Source: Kiritimatiellia bacterium
GTDB lineage: Bacteria; Verrucomicrobiota; Kiritimatiellia; WLWN01
DNA: 64,000 bases
Direction: 5' to 3'
Assembly (NCBI GenBank): GCA_012103575.1
Contig: WLWN01000001.1
Coordinates: 1,740,538 to 1,804,537, forward strand
Positions 16,721 through 25,848 of the stretch are shown here, in pieces. A model generated the notes under the pieces. That model saw only the letters and a program-made list of their open reading frames with translations, was not told the origin of the DNA and did no database searches. The position numbers and the translations under genes are program-made. Within the stretch, counting starts at the first letter, position 1. Each line of letters starts with the position of its first letter.

Positions 16721-19009
16721 TTAATACGCATATCCTAAATGAAAATTAAATCGTCCTGATGATCTATCATTGAAGAGATCCGTTTCTATTGGCCAAGCAT
16801 AGTCAAGGCCTATCGGATAGCCAGGAATGTCTAAACGAATACCGATCCCGTAATCGGAATTGATATTATTCAGATTTATATCATAGGCCTTTTCTTGGAC
16901 CAGACCCACATCATAATAGGTAAGGGCTCGTATACGTTTGGCAACGGGAATGATATATTCAGCCGTTAAATAGCCAGCGGTCTTTCCTCCAATCGGTTCA
17001 CCTCTTTCATCTTTAGGACTCACATCACGGAATTTAAAACCACGTAATGTTCTATAGCCCCCTAAGAAGAAACGATCAAAAATCGGCACACGACCAGAAC
17101 TGCCATATTCATCAACAACCGCGGTCCAACCGCGGATGTTAAAAACATGATCAAACCATAACGGCCAATAGTGTGAAGAGCGAGCTTCTAATCGGTAGAG
17201 ATCTGTTTCTCCACCAAAGGGGCCTCCTGCTAATTGCCCGGTTAATGTGGTTCGATTGCCTCGGGTTGAAATAAAAACATGATCCCGCGAATCGTGGATA
17301 AATTGGAGCGTTCCAGCACTTTTAATGCGTGAACCGGCTTCTGCTTTAATAAGGTCAGATGCATTATCATCTACATTTAACACATCGATTTCCTCTAAAC
17401 TGTATTTGGTCTTTAGACGATTATATCGGCCGACTGGTCTTCCTATACTGATACGGCCTCCAGTATTTTGTTGGTCGTAGTCATCACTCAAAAATCTTCT
17501 ATCCCGTTGGAATACGTTTACTTCAAAGGAGAGTTTCCGATCTAAAAACCAGGGTTCAACAAACGTAAGATCTATATCCCGGCTTTTAGTCCCTACTTGG
17601 AGTCGTAATTTTAATTTTTGTCCCCCTCCCCGAAAAGGCCATCCACTGGCAATGTCAAAATTTCCCTGGCTAATTTCGGTATACCCAATTAAGTCATCAA
17701 TACTAGAAAACCCAAACCCAACACTAAATTGACCCGTTCCTTGCTCTTCTACTTCTACGGCAAGATCGTATGTGTCAGGATCGGATGTCAGTTCAGGTTT
17801 ATTGATGACCGATGAAAAATATCCCAGTCCTTTCACTCTTCGCTCACTCCGACGCACTTTTACTTCATTAAAAATATCACCCGGGCCTACCGCTAATTCG
17901 CGCCGTATCACTTTATCCTTTGTCACTGAATTTCCACGGATATGGATATCGCGAATATAGGCCAGCTTTCCTTCTTTAATATTGAATGTAATATCGATTT
18001 TTGACTGTTTGAGGTCTACACCAAAATCGGGTTTTACGCGTGTCTGAATATAACCTCGGCGTCCGTAGAAATCACGAATGGTTTGGACTGCGCGATAAAT
18101 TTGTTCTAGCGAGGCAAGGTTTCCGGATTTTATGCCGATATTGTTTGAAACGTCTTTAATAGGAAATAGGGTGGCACCTTTTATATCAATATCTCTGATA
18201 TGATATACCGGACCGGGTTTGATCGGCATGATAATATCTAACTTATTTTTTCGGACTTGTTCAATGCGTGGCTTGCCAACCTTAACATCAAGATGCCCTT
18301 TGTTTTTATAAAGGGTTTGAAGGATATACGCATCGTCTTTAAGAACATCTGGTTTGTATACACCGGCTTTGGTGATCCATGACCAGAGCCCCCATTTACG
18401 TTGTTGCATGGCGTTACGTAATGTGTGACTTGAGATAGGTTGCTTTCCCCCAAATGTAATGTGTCGGACACTTGCCCGCGTTCCTTCGGTTACATTAATG
18501 AGTACGTCAACAGAACCCTCAGACGGACCTTCATCAAAAAACCAGGATATCTCCACATCAGGGAAATATTTTTCTTGATAGACTGCTTTCAGCTTTTGTA
18601 CAGCAACAGCTATGGTCGCTTCATCGATGAGGGCCCCCTTTTTGATTTCAAGCGTTTCAAGGGCTTTCTTATTTTTAAATTCTTTTCCACCGACAATATT
18701 TATCTGATTGACCCGAAATTTGCTCTCGACAATATACGTAATGGCAATACCATTTCCTATTTCTTCCACTTCTGCCCCTACATAGGAAAAACGACCCGTT
18801 TTATCTAAGGTTTTTATATCACGGGAAATCGCTGCACGGGAAAAAGTGTCGTTCACCTTGACACTAATATGGGCTAAAATCGATGCTTTGCTAATGCTGG
18901 TTATGCCCCTTTGCTCGACGTGTATCTCTTCGATGTTGACGGCTTCAACGGACCACAAACAGCAGGAGAATAATATTATAAAGATTAAGGGATAATGCCT
19001 GCGAATCAT
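16721..19009 (-). CDS. bamA: Outer-membrane protein assembly factor BamA
   Basis: Omp85-family beta-barrel insertase. The 762-residue protein has a signal peptide (IFIILFSCCLWSVEA), five POTRA-type repeats over about residues 25-420, and a C-terminal 16-strand barrel. The lid-loop signature appears as YRTLRGFKFRDVSP at about residue 680. It ends in an aromatic C-terminal strand, HLGYAY. Its start overlaps the dnaB stop by four bases. It is followed, after a MITE, by the Skp-like gene, matching the common bamA-skp order. Confidence 0.95.
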   Translation of the reverse strand: MIRRHYPLIFIILFSCCLWSVEAVNIEEIHVEQRGITSISKASILAHISVKVNDTFSRAAISRDIKTLDKTGRFSYVGAEVEEIGNGIAITYIVESKFRVNQINIVGGKEFKNKKALETLEIKKGALIDEATIAVAVQKLKAVYQEKYFPDVEISWFFDEGPSEGSVDVLINVTEGTRASVRHITFGGKQPISSHTLRNAMQQRKWGLWSWITKAGVYKPDVLKDDAYILQTLYKNKGHLDVKVGKPRIEQVRKNKLDIIMPIKPGPVYHIRDIDIKGATLFPIKDVSNNIGIKSGNLASLEQIYRAVQTIRDFYGRRGYIQTRVKPDFGVDLKQSKIDITFNIKEGKLAYIRDIHIRGNSVTKDKVIRRELAVGPGDIFNEVKVRRSERRVKGLGYFSSVINKPELTSDPDTYDLAVEVEEQGTGQFSVGFGFSSIDDLIGYTEISQGNFDIASGWPFRGGGQKLKLRLQVGTKSRDIDLTFVEPWFLDRKLSFEVNVFQRDRRFLSDDYDQQNTGGRISIGRPVGRYNRLKTKYSLEEIDVLNVDDNASDLIKAEAGSRIKSAGTLQFIHDSRDHVFISTRGNRTTLTGQLAGGPFGGETDLYRLEARSSHYWPLWFDHVFNIRGWTAVVDEYGSSGRVPIFDRFFLGGYRTLRGFKFRDVSPKDERGEPIGGKTAGYLTAEYIIPVAKRIRALTYYDVGLVQEKAYDINLNNINSDYGIGIRLDIPGYPIGLDYAWPIETDLFNDRSSGRFNFHLGYAY

Positions 19010-20442
19010 AATTCTTTCTCCATGGTATTGGATGAAAATTCATAGCTGTCATCAACTCCATGAGCACGTGTTTCGAAACTCATGAAATCTTCTTCAAAAT
19101 TAAGGTACACTTCTCCAGTCGGTCCATTTCGATGCTTGGCCACATCAACAATCGCTAAACGGATATCGTCATGATCAGGGTCATCAGGATATTTACAAGG
19201 ACGTCTTAATAAACAAACGACATCCGCATCTTGTTCAATCGCCCCTGAATCACGAAGATCAGAAAGTTTGGGTTTGGCTAATCGATCTCGAGTTTCTGGG
19301 GCACGACTGAGCTGGCTTAATACAAGAACCGGGACTCTTAATTCTTTGGCCATGGCTTTTAAAGCGCCTGAAATAGCGGCGACCTCGCGTTGACGATCTT
19401 GCGCATAGTGCGAGTAATGCATGAGCTGTAAGTAATCAACAATAATCAACTCAACGTCATATTTTCTCTGGAGCCGACGTGCGCGGGAACGAAGTTCAAA
19501 GGCTGAAAGACCGGCTGTATCGTCAATGATAATTTTCCCTTTCATGAGGGCATCTGCGGCGTGCATTAAACGACCATGATTAACGGTCGTTAGAATGCCA
19601 CTGGCAAGTTGATGCCCGGATACATGGGCACGAGAACAGATCATGCGTCGGACCAGCTGTTCTTTAGACATTTCCAAACTAAAGAGGGCCACGGAACGGG
19701 GGGTCCGATCTTCATGGGTTCCTAAGGCAATATGTTCTGTAAAATTAAGGGCTAGTGAGGTTTTCCCCATGGAAGGCCTGGCGGCAAGAACAATCATATC
19801 ACCGGGTTGAAATCCGAGTAGTTTTTTGTCTAAATCTTTATATCCAGTAGGGATGCCTGTGACCCCTTTTTTTTGTTGATAAATCGCCTCAAAATCTTCC
19901 ATCGTCTCTTTGACTAAGTCGGGCCATGGTTGTATATGGCCATGTTGTATGTCTGAAATTTCAAAGAAAGATTGTTCGGTTTTCCCCAAGAGAAATTCGG
20001 CCTCTTGATCGGTTCCATAACAGGATTCAATGGCTTCCATCGAACGCTGAATAATGGTCCTGAACAGATATTTTTGATGAACAAGATCTATATAATATTC
20101 CGCATGGGCGGCTGTAGGTGTGCTATCAACAAGCGATTCAAGATAGGGTTCGCCTCCCACTTGATCGATGAGCCCTAAATCGCGAAGTCGTTCTCCAACC
20201 GTAAGCAGATCAACCGGCCGATTTTCGTGGTTCATATTGACAAGAGTTCCAAAAAGGACTTGATGCGCGTGGATATAAAAGGATTCAGGTATCGTTTTCC
20301 GTTCAACAGCCAGATCGATGACGCGTTCAGCATCCAGTAGAGCCGATCCTAAAACACCCCGTTCTGCTTCTTCGCTATAGGGGGGGAGACGGTCACTGCG
20401 TGGTGGATGGGAGAAGGAAGGGGCGGCTTGTGTTGTTGCCAT
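19006..20442 (-). CDS. dnaB: Replicative DNA helicase DnaB
   Basis: Hexameric 5'-3' helicase at the replication fork. The 478-residue protein has the N-terminal domain (PYSEEAERGVLGSALLDAE) and the RecA-type core with Walker A AARPSMGKTSLA, the IIVDYLQLM Walker B region, the QLSRAPETR finger and the SGAIEQDADVV motif. The ATG at 20442 has a GAGG site, so it is preferred over an upstream TTG. It lies downstream of rplI, as in many bacteria (rpsF-ssb-rpsR-rplI-dnaB). Confidence 0.97.
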   Translation of the reverse strand: MATTQAAPSFSHPPRSDRLPPYSEEAERGVLGSALLDAERVIDLAVERKTIPESFYIHAHQVLFGTLVNMNHENRPVDLLTVGERLRDLGLIDQVGGEPYLESLVDSTPTAAHAEYYIDLVHQKYLFRTIIQRSMEAIESCYGTDQEAEFLLGKTEQSFFEISDIQHGHIQPWPDLVKETMEDFEAIYQQKKGVTGIPTGYKDLDKKLLGFQPGDMIVLAARPSMGKTSLALNFTEHIALGTHEDRTPRSVALFSLEMSKEQLVRRMICSRAHVSGHQLASGILTTVNHGRLMHAADALMKGKIIIDDTAGLSAFELRSRARRLQRKYDVELIIVDYLQLMHYSHYAQDRQREVAAISGALKAMAKELRVPVLVLSQLSRAPETRDRLAKPKLSDLRDSGAIEQDADVVCLLRRPCKYPDDPDHDDIRLAIVDVAKHRNGPTGEVYLNFEEDFMSFETRAHGVDDSYEFSSNTMEKEL

Positions 20443-20446
20443 TTTT

Positions 20447-20893
20447 TTATTCCTCAACAATCCAAACGTTTAAGGTTGACTGAACGTCTTCGTATAGTTT
20501 TATAGGAATTTTGAAAACACCTAATTCGCGGATGGGTTCGGCTAAAATCAGTTGGTTCTTCTCTAGATCAATGCCTTGGCCCTTAAGGGCTTTAAGAATA
20601 TCGGTCCCGGATACAGACCCATACATCTTTCCTTGCTCACCCGTCTTCACCGGAAGGGTGCATGATACCTTCTCAATTTTTTCAGCTAGCACTTTCGTGT
20701 TTTCTAAGGTCTGCTTGTCATGAAGCGCTCGGTCGGCTTGCTTTTTCTTCAATTGTCGATGGTTCATTTCCGTAACAGGCGCTGCTAACTTCCTCGGGAA
20801 AAGAAAATTTCTTGCATATCCACGGGCTACCTTTAATACCGCCCCTTCTGAACCAAGTCCCTTCACATCTTCGATTAAAATAACTTCAGGCAT
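20447..20893 (-). CDS. rplI: 50S ribosomal protein L9 (bL9)
   Basis: Two-domain large-subunit protein. The 148-residue product starts MPEVILIEDVKGLGSEGAVL and has GYARNFLFPRKLA, the classic bL9 N-terminal motif. A connecting helix and the C-terminal domain (GKMYGSVSGTDILKAL) follow. It is close to dnaB downstream and rpsR upstream in the same operon. Confidence 0.97.
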   Translation of the reverse strand: MPEVILIEDVKGLGSEGAVLKVARGYARNFLFPRKLAAPVTEMNHRQLKKKQADRALHDKQTLENTKVLAEKIEKVSCTLPVKTGEQGKMYGSVSGTDILKALKGQGIDLEKNQLILAEPIRELGVFKIPIKLYEDVQSTLNVWIVEE

Positions 20894-20917
20894 ATTATAT
20901 ATCTTCCTTTTTTCTGT

Positions 20918-21184
20918 TTAGGGGACCAAACCCATAACTCGAGCTCGACGGATCGCTTGTTTGACTTGGCGTTGTTGTTTGGCTGAAGCGCCGGTTGTTC
21001 GACCTGGTAAAATTTTTCCCTTTTCCGTCATAAATTTTTGTAACAGTTCATGATCTTTGTAATCCACAAAATGGATCCCTTCTAAATACTTACACGTTTT
21101 CTTTATAACAGGTCCTGTTAGCTTCCCATAAGGATCTTGTTGGTTTGAAAAACTTGTTGTTGATGATCTTGAATTTTTATACAT
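20918..21184 (-). CDS. rpsR: 30S ribosomal protein S18 (bS18)
   Basis: Small-subunit platform protein that pairs with S6. The 88-residue product contains [49 protein letters not shown], the bS18 core. I choose the ATG at 21184, which has an AGGTG site seven bases upstream. An in-frame GTG three codons earlier is less likely. The N-terminus has a Ser/Thr-rich extension. Confidence 0.96.
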   Translation of the reverse strand: MYKNSRSSTTSFSNQQDPYGKLTGPVIKKTCKYLEGIHFVDYKDHELLQKFMTEKGKILPGRTTGASAKQQRQVKQAIRRARVMGLVP

Positions 21185-21225
21185 AGATTTCACCTGTTTG
21201 TTTATCGTATCCTTTACCGTTCACA

Positions 21226-21663
21226 CTAAAAAGGCAAGTTGTCGCTATCGTCTTCTCCGGCAGAAGAGATTGGGTGTTGTGACGAAAGGCTTGATTCGTG
21301 CACTTTTTTACTGGAGTGCGTATCGTCGCTCCGTTTGGGTTGCCCTAAAAATTGGATGCGGTCTGCTCGAACACGCAATCGGTTTCTCTTCTCACCCGAT
21401 TCGGTTTCCCATTGATCATACTGCAAAATCCCTTCTACGAGAAGTGGCGACCCTTTGAATAAATACTCTCCACTTGTCTCAGCTTGACGACCCCACGCAA
21501 CGACTCCAACAAAACACGTTTCCTCTTTTTGTTCTCCGCCCGTTGTATAAACCCGATTAATCGCCATATGTAAATCGGCGACTGCCGTTCCAGACGGCGT
21601 GTAGCGAACTTCTGGATCTCGGGTTAAGTTTCCTGCCAAAAAGACACGATTAAGTGATGCCAT
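21226..21663 (-). CDS. ssb: Single-stranded DNA-binding protein
   Basis: OB-fold protein that coats ssDNA during replication and repair. The start at 21663 (MASLNRVFLAGNLTRDPEVR) has a strong AAAGGAGG site and overlaps the rpsF 3' end by 14 bases. The 145-residue product keeps the core (SGTAVADLHMAINR, VVAWGRQAE, SPLLVEGILQ) and the acidic tip DDSDNLPF, which recruits partner enzymes. It lies between rpsF and rpsR, the usual place. Confidence 0.96.
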   Translation of the reverse strand: MASLNRVFLAGNLTRDPEVRYTPSGTAVADLHMAINRVYTTGGEQKEETCFVGVVAWGRQAETSGEYLFKGSPLLVEGILQYDQWETESGEKRNRLRVRADRIQFLGQPKRSDDTHSSKKVHESSLSSQHPISSAGEDDSDNLPF

Positions 21664-21979
21664 GCTCAACCTCCTTTGTTTCAGACTGTATAGGACTCTT
21701 GGGATGAACACATTGAACCCTAAAAACATCTTCATTTAATTTACATTTATCATGAAGAACCTGAACTTTATCAGGTTCCAGTTCTAGATTCATCACACTA
21801 TATGTTCCGGCTCTTTGTTTTCGGAGCGGACGAGCAAACGTTTTTTTTCCTAAACGCGTCACACCGGAAACCGTTCCGTTTAATAGCGTGACCTCCTTTT
21901 TCACTCGCTTTATCGCTTCATCGATATCATCCTCTTTAATGCTCTCCGAGAATATAAACAAGGCTTCGTATGTATTCAA
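21650..21979 (-). CDS. rpsF: 30S ribosomal protein S6 (bS6)
   Basis: Small-subunit protein that dimerises with S18. The 109-residue product begins MNTYEALFIFSES and shows the ferredoxin-like pattern with RLGKKTFARPLRKQRAGTYSVMNLEL, where the family has the Ala-Tyr motif followed by the Y-x-L strand. It overlaps ssb by 14 bases. A TTAAAAATCAGGAGGAAAG-type binding site precedes the start. Confidence 0.95.
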   Translation of the reverse strand: MNTYEALFIFSESIKEDDIDEAIKRVKKEVTLLNGTVSGVTRLGKKTFARPLRKQRAGTYSVMNLELEPDKVQVLHDKCKLNEDVFRVQCVHPKSPIQSETKEVEHGIT

Positions 21980-22002
21980 TCTTTCCTCCTGATTTTTAAT
22001 TT

Positions 22003-22563
22003 CTAATTAAATCGACTCATAGCCTGTTCAGGGCCTTCCTTAACAATGATTTCTAAAACATCGATAACTTGATCGAGTGCCCTGTTCACCATTTCTTCTT
22101 CGTCCTTTAAAAAATTTGATAACACATAGTTTACCAACGCTTCTCCAGAAGGTCTAGGACCAACACCCATTCTAACGCGAACGAATGCATCTGTACCCAC
22201 CGCTTGTATAATAGATTTCAAACCATTATGTCCGCCTGCGCTTCCTTGTTCCCGAACCCTTATTTTCCCGCAAGGAAGATCGGCATCATCTACAATCACA
22301 ATCACATCTGAAGTAGATAAAGCCTCTTTATCCATGAACAGGCCTACCGCATATCCACTCCGATTCATAAACGTCTGGGGTTTAACCAAGAGAAGGTCCT
22401 GGCCCCATTTGAATATTCTGCCTGTTCTTGCTGGAAATCGCCAGCATTTTTTAAACCGCATTTTTTCTTTTTCAGCAAACCGATCCAAGGCATTAAACCC
22501 AATATTATGACGTGTATAGCGGTAATCTTTTCCAGGATTACCAAGTCCCACAATCATCTTCAC
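22003..22563 (-). CDS. pth: Peptidyl-tRNA hydrolase
   Basis: Releases tRNA from stalled peptidyl-tRNA. The 186-residue protein has the catalytic Asn and His in IVGLGNPGKDYRYTRHNIGF, the second Asn in KPQTFMNRSG, Asp in VDDADLPCG, and GSAGGHNGLKSI. The start is GTG at 22563, giving the usual M-K-x-I-V-G-L-G; an ATG two codons later is possible. It follows rplY by 12 bases, the common ctc-pth pair. Confidence 0.96.
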   Translation of the reverse strand: MKMIVGLGNPGKDYRYTRHNIGFNALDRFAEKEKMRFKKCWRFPARTGRIFKWGQDLLLVKPQTFMNRSGYAVGLFMDKEALSTSDVIVIVDDADLPCGKIRVREQGSAGGHNGLKSIIQAVGTDAFVRVRMGVGPRPSGEALVNYVLSNFLKDEEEMVNRALDQVIDVLEIIVKEGPEQAMSRFN

Positions 22564-22575
22564 GGATTCGGGCCC

Positions 22576-23241
22576 CTACGAAGCTTTTTCAGCTGATTCC
22601 TCTCTATTTTCTCCGATCACTTCAGGTTCTGCACTTTGCTTAGCGTCTGTTTCCGTACTTTCAGAGGCTTCCTCTACACGGGGAGCAGAAACAGAAGCAA
22701 GCGCAATATCACCAGCTGTAAGCACGGTATATTTTTCAGGATCAAGTTGTATATCCGAAACCCTTAAACGCTGACCGACTTCAAGCTCGCTCACATCCAC
22801 GTCGATGTGTTCGATAAGATCCGCAGGAAGAAATTCAACGTCTACGGTTTGGATCAAATGCTCTAACACACCGCCCTGTTGGGATACCCCGAGGGGTTCA
22901 CCAACCAACATAACAGGAACCGCGACCTTTAGTTTTTTAGTCATAGAAGTTTCATGAAAATCAACATGGAGAATATCCCCTGAAATAGGATGATGTTGTA
23001 CATCGCGAAGTAATGCCGTACGAGATGCTTCACCTGCCACATCTAAATCCACAATTACACTTTCACTGGTATGATGCCGAATGGCTGTTGCAAAATCGTG
23101 CTCTTTTACTTGTATACTTTTTGTAGGTTGCCCTTCGCTATAAATCACACCTGGCAACCACCCTTCATGCCGCATTCTCTTCGATTCAGCGGTTCCAAAT
23201 CTTTCACGAATACAAGCGGCAATTTTTATCTGTTTTTCCAT
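22576..23241 (-). CDS. rplY: 50S ribosomal protein L25/general stress protein Ctc
   Basis: 5S rRNA-binding protein with the two-domain Ctc form. The 221-residue product starts KIAACIRERFGTAESKRMRHEGWLPGVIY (L25 domain), continues with LLRDVQHHPISGDILHVDF, and has the C-terminal TL5 domain (VPVMLVGEPLGVSQQGGVLEHL). The last 35 residues are Glu/Ser/Ala rich. The normal prs-ctc adjacency is broken by the IS1380 relic upstream, so this gene may use a new promoter. A CGGGAGAAAA binding site precedes the ATG. Confidence 0.95.
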   Translation of the reverse strand: MEKQIKIAACIRERFGTAESKRMRHEGWLPGVIYSEGQPTKSIQVKEHDFATAIRHHTSESVIVDLDVAGEASRTALLRDVQHHPISGDILHVDFHETSMTKKLKVAVPVMLVGEPLGVSQQGGVLEHLIQTVDVEFLPADLIEHIDVDVSELEVGQRLRVSDIQLDPEKYTVLTAGDIALASVSAPRVEEASESTETDAKQSAEPEVIGENREESAEKAS

Positions 23242-23296
23242 CTTTTTTTCTCCCGTTTAATTCCAATTACATTTATACCTGCCCACCCCAACAGGT

Positions 23297-24428
23297 GTGT
23301 ATATGAAACAATATAAAATAAAGACTGGCAAGGGCGAACTCAACAGCACAAGCGGAAATCATCTTTGCGGCCTGCTGCTTGAGGATCATGCTCAACGGAT
23401 TCTTCCCTCCAATTTTCAACCACGCCGCTCCGATGCGATCTCTGATCGGGAGATCCTCCTTACCCAGATCGGCTTACTTTGCAACGGTCGAACCGATTTC
23501 AATGATATCGACCTGTACCGGGGTGATGAGATTTTTATGAATGCCTTTGGACTTAAAAAGGGGAGTTAAAAAGGTAGCCTCTGAGCTGGTGTTCCGACGT
23601 CGTTTCGACGACCTGCCCCCAGCCAGAACCCATGTGGGGCTACGCAAACTCAACACCGAACTTCTTTCCTCGGGCCCCTTTGGCTAGGTAGATGTCGAAG
23701 GGCTTGATCTTGTTCCCGTCGATATCGATGTGAGCCCTTTGGATCACTCAGGCTCTTCGAAAGAAGGCGTTTCCTACACCTAGAAGGGCCATGATGGTTA
23801 CGCCCTGATATTTGCCTATGTGGGCACTCAAGGCCACATGCTTGAGTGCGAACTTCGACCCGGTAAACAACATTGTCAGTCGGGAACGACCGCGTTTATT
23901 GCCCGCAGCGTTGAAACGCTCCAAACCCTGGGCCTGGGTGGAAAATGTTTGCTTCGGCTTGATAGTGGCAACGCTGCGGCCGATAACTTCGACGCTTTTG
24001 GGGATCATTATTTTATCGTAAAGCGAAATCCTCGCCGCGAATGTCCTGAACAAATGCTGGCCCTTGCACGCCGAGTTGGAGACAAACAAGACAGTCGTGA
24101 AGGCAAGAACGTTTACACAGGCTTTTTCGATCATTTCCATCCCGGTGGCGACCAAAACCGCCCTTGTGTCCCGGTGGCCTTCGAAGTGATTGAACGCACC
24201 ATCGATATCGATGGTCAGAAATTTCTGGTTCCTAAACTTGAGGTGAACACCTGGTGGACGGACCTCTCTTGTCGTGCCAAGACGGTGCTAGATCTCTATC
24301 ATGGACATGGCCCCAGCGAGCAGTACCACAGTGAACTCAAAAGCGATCTTGATGTTGAGCGATTGCCTTCGGGGAGACTCTGTGCCAATAAGATTATTCT
24401 GTTATGCGCCATGGTGGCCTTCGCATAG
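23297..24428 (+). pseudogene. Degenerate IS1380-family transposase
   Basis: Relic of a DDE transposase. The first segment (23297-23569) has SDAISDREILLTQIGLLCNGRTDFNDIDLYR. After a frameshift near 23575 the reading continues through VDIDVSPLDHSGSSKEGVS and GHDGYALIFAYVGTQGHMLE to ELRPGKQHCQ, LLRLDSGNAAADN, YFIVKRNPRR, and LYHGHGPSEQYHSELKSDLDVERLPSG, which is the IS1380 C-terminal signature. In-frame stops occur near 23681 and 23776. About 170 bases after it carry no gene and end at a MITE terminus. It separates prs from rplY. Confidence 0.85.
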
Positions 24429-24631
24429 CCCTCCGTGCACCTTTAACAATACTCTAAGGCGACTGCCCAAGGAGGCCTACGCCCCAAAATAGTCAAATCA
24501 GAGTGAATCTAACCTGTGCGCTCAAAAAATTCATCAGGGTGATACTTGCCGGTCCCAATCCGCCCAAAAGCGAGCATCTCAAGGAAAAAGTTTTCAACTT
24601 TTGAGCCCCAAAACGCCTTCCGAAGCGATAG

Positions 24632-24645
24632 CTGACGGATTCAGG
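24632..24645. repeat. Terminal remnant of the foldback MITE
   Basis: CTGACGGATTCAGG is the inverted end of the foldback MITE and matches the CCTGAATCCGTCAG end of copy 2 exactly. The rest of the element is not recognisable. It ends one base before the prs stop codon. It could instead be the right terminus of the IS1380 relic, which would link the MITE family to that IS; the left end of the relic shows no matching terminus. Confidence 0.5.
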
Positions 24646-25572
24646 TTATATTTTAAATAAGGATGACACGGATTGATTGTTGCGAATACGCATAATCGCC
24701 TTGCCAAGCAATTTAGCCACGGACAAAACTTCGACGGGGCCATCATGCCAATCATTTCTTGGAACACTGTTGGTAGTAACCAATTTTTCAATCGGCGATG
24801 CTTTTAACCGTTCAATCCCTGAATCACTGATCAATGCGTGAGTCACCGCCGCATAAATTTTTTTCGCGCCGTGTTCCTCAAGGATCCGAGCGGCTTCACA
24901 GAGGGTCCCTGCCGTGGAAGTCAAATCATCGACAATAACACAATTACATCCTTTCACATCTCCGACCAAATTTAAAGCCTCTACTTCTGTGGCGCTTTTA
25001 CGTTGTTTCGCCACGATAGCTAACCCGGCACCTAACAGGGTTGAATACGCGTGGGCCATTTTAAGTCCACCGGGATCAGGGGCCACGATACTAACATCTG
25101 ACAACTGTTGAGCCCGTAAATATTTTACAAGAATAGGCGCTGCATAAAGATGATCAACTGGTATATCAAAAAACCCTTGAATTTGCTGGGCATGCAAATC
25201 CATCGTCAACAAACGATGGGTCCCTGCTGCGACTAACAGATTCGCAACCAATTTTGCGCTAATAGGAACCCGGGGCTGATCTTTACGATCCTGTCTTGCA
25301 TACCCATAATAGGGAAGAACCGCTGTAATCCGGGATGGCGACGCACGACGAGCCGCATCGATCATAATCAAGAGTTCCATGATATTCTCATTCGATGGAT
25401 AGCAGGTTGGCTGCACAATAAAAACGTCGCGACCTCGAATGTTTTCCATAATTTGAACAAAAATTTCGCCATCCGGGAAACGTTTAATTTCTACCTTGCC
25501 CAAGGGAATACCAACACTTTTGGCAATCTCTTCGGCTAACTTTCTATGCGCATTACCTGTAAAAATAAACAC
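24646..25572 (-). CDS. prs: Ribose-phosphate pyrophosphokinase
   Basis: Makes PRPP from ribose 5-phosphate and ATP for nucleotide, His and Trp synthesis. The 308-residue protein has the start FTGNAHRKLAEEIAKSVGIPLG, VQPTCYPSNENIMELLIMIDA, YYGYARQDRK, the metal/ATP motif MDLHAQQIQGFFDIPVDHLYA and the PRPP loop CVIVDDLTSTAGTL. It lies 64 bases downstream of tRNA-Gln on the same strand, so the two are probably co-transcribed. Confidence 0.97.
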   Translation of the reverse strand: MFIFTGNAHRKLAEEIAKSVGIPLGKVEIKRFPDGEIFVQIMENIRGRDVFIVQPTCYPSNENIMELLIMIDAARRASPSRITAVLPYYGYARQDRKDQPRVPISAKLVANLLVAAGTHRLLTMDLHAQQIQGFFDIPVDHLYAAPILVKYLRAQQLSDVSIVAPDPGGLKMAHAYSTLLGAGLAIVAKQRKSATEVEALNLVGDVKGCNCVIVDDLTSTAGTLCEAARILEEHGAKKIYAAVTHALISDSGIERLKASPIEKLVTTNSVPRNDWHDGPVEVLSVAKLLGKAIMRIRNNQSVSSLFKI

Positions 25573-25636
25573 ATCTATCTCCGATCGTTAATATCCTTCA
25601 GAATCTCAAATCCACCATCTGCAATCAATGGGTGGC

Positions 25637-25710
25637 TGGTTGCCCAACTAGGACTCGAACCTAGACTAACGGCGTCAAAGGCCGCTGTGCTACCATTACA
25701 CCATCGGGCA
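25637..25710 (-). tRNA. tRNA-Gln (anticodon TTG)
   Basis: A full cloverleaf can be folded on the minus strand. The acceptor TGCCCGA pairs with TTGGGCA. The D arm is GTGT...GCAC. The anticodon stem GCGGC/GCCGT carries loop CTTTGAC, so the anticodon is TTG. The T arm is CTAGG-TTCGAGT-CCTAG. The discriminator is A and CCA is encoded. The plus-strand reading of this region gives a false small ORF. Confidence 0.95.
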
Positions 25711-25759
25711 ATCCATAAAGGAGTATGATTGAAATCTCTATACGTCCAGAAAGGGTCAA

Positions 25760-25788
25760 AGATTAAGTGTCCTATATTTATAAGTCAA
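25760..25788 (-). promoter_or_regulatory. Possible sigma70 promoter for tRNA-Gln/prs
   Basis: On the minus strand TTGACT, a 17-base spacer and TAATCT lie about 50 bases before the tRNA 5' end. Spacing and boxes resemble a vegetative promoter. The ISKra4 end lies just upstream and leaves it intact. Based on inspection only. Confidence 0.4.
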
Positions 25789-25848
25789 GACTACTTCTTA
25801 GCGTCTAACACGACGGGGTGTAGGACAAGAAAGTTACAAAGTTAGCGA

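Noticed and set aside
25546..25728. Plus-strand open frame over the tRNA region
   Set aside because: It is the reverse shadow of tRNA-Gln and the prs 5' end.
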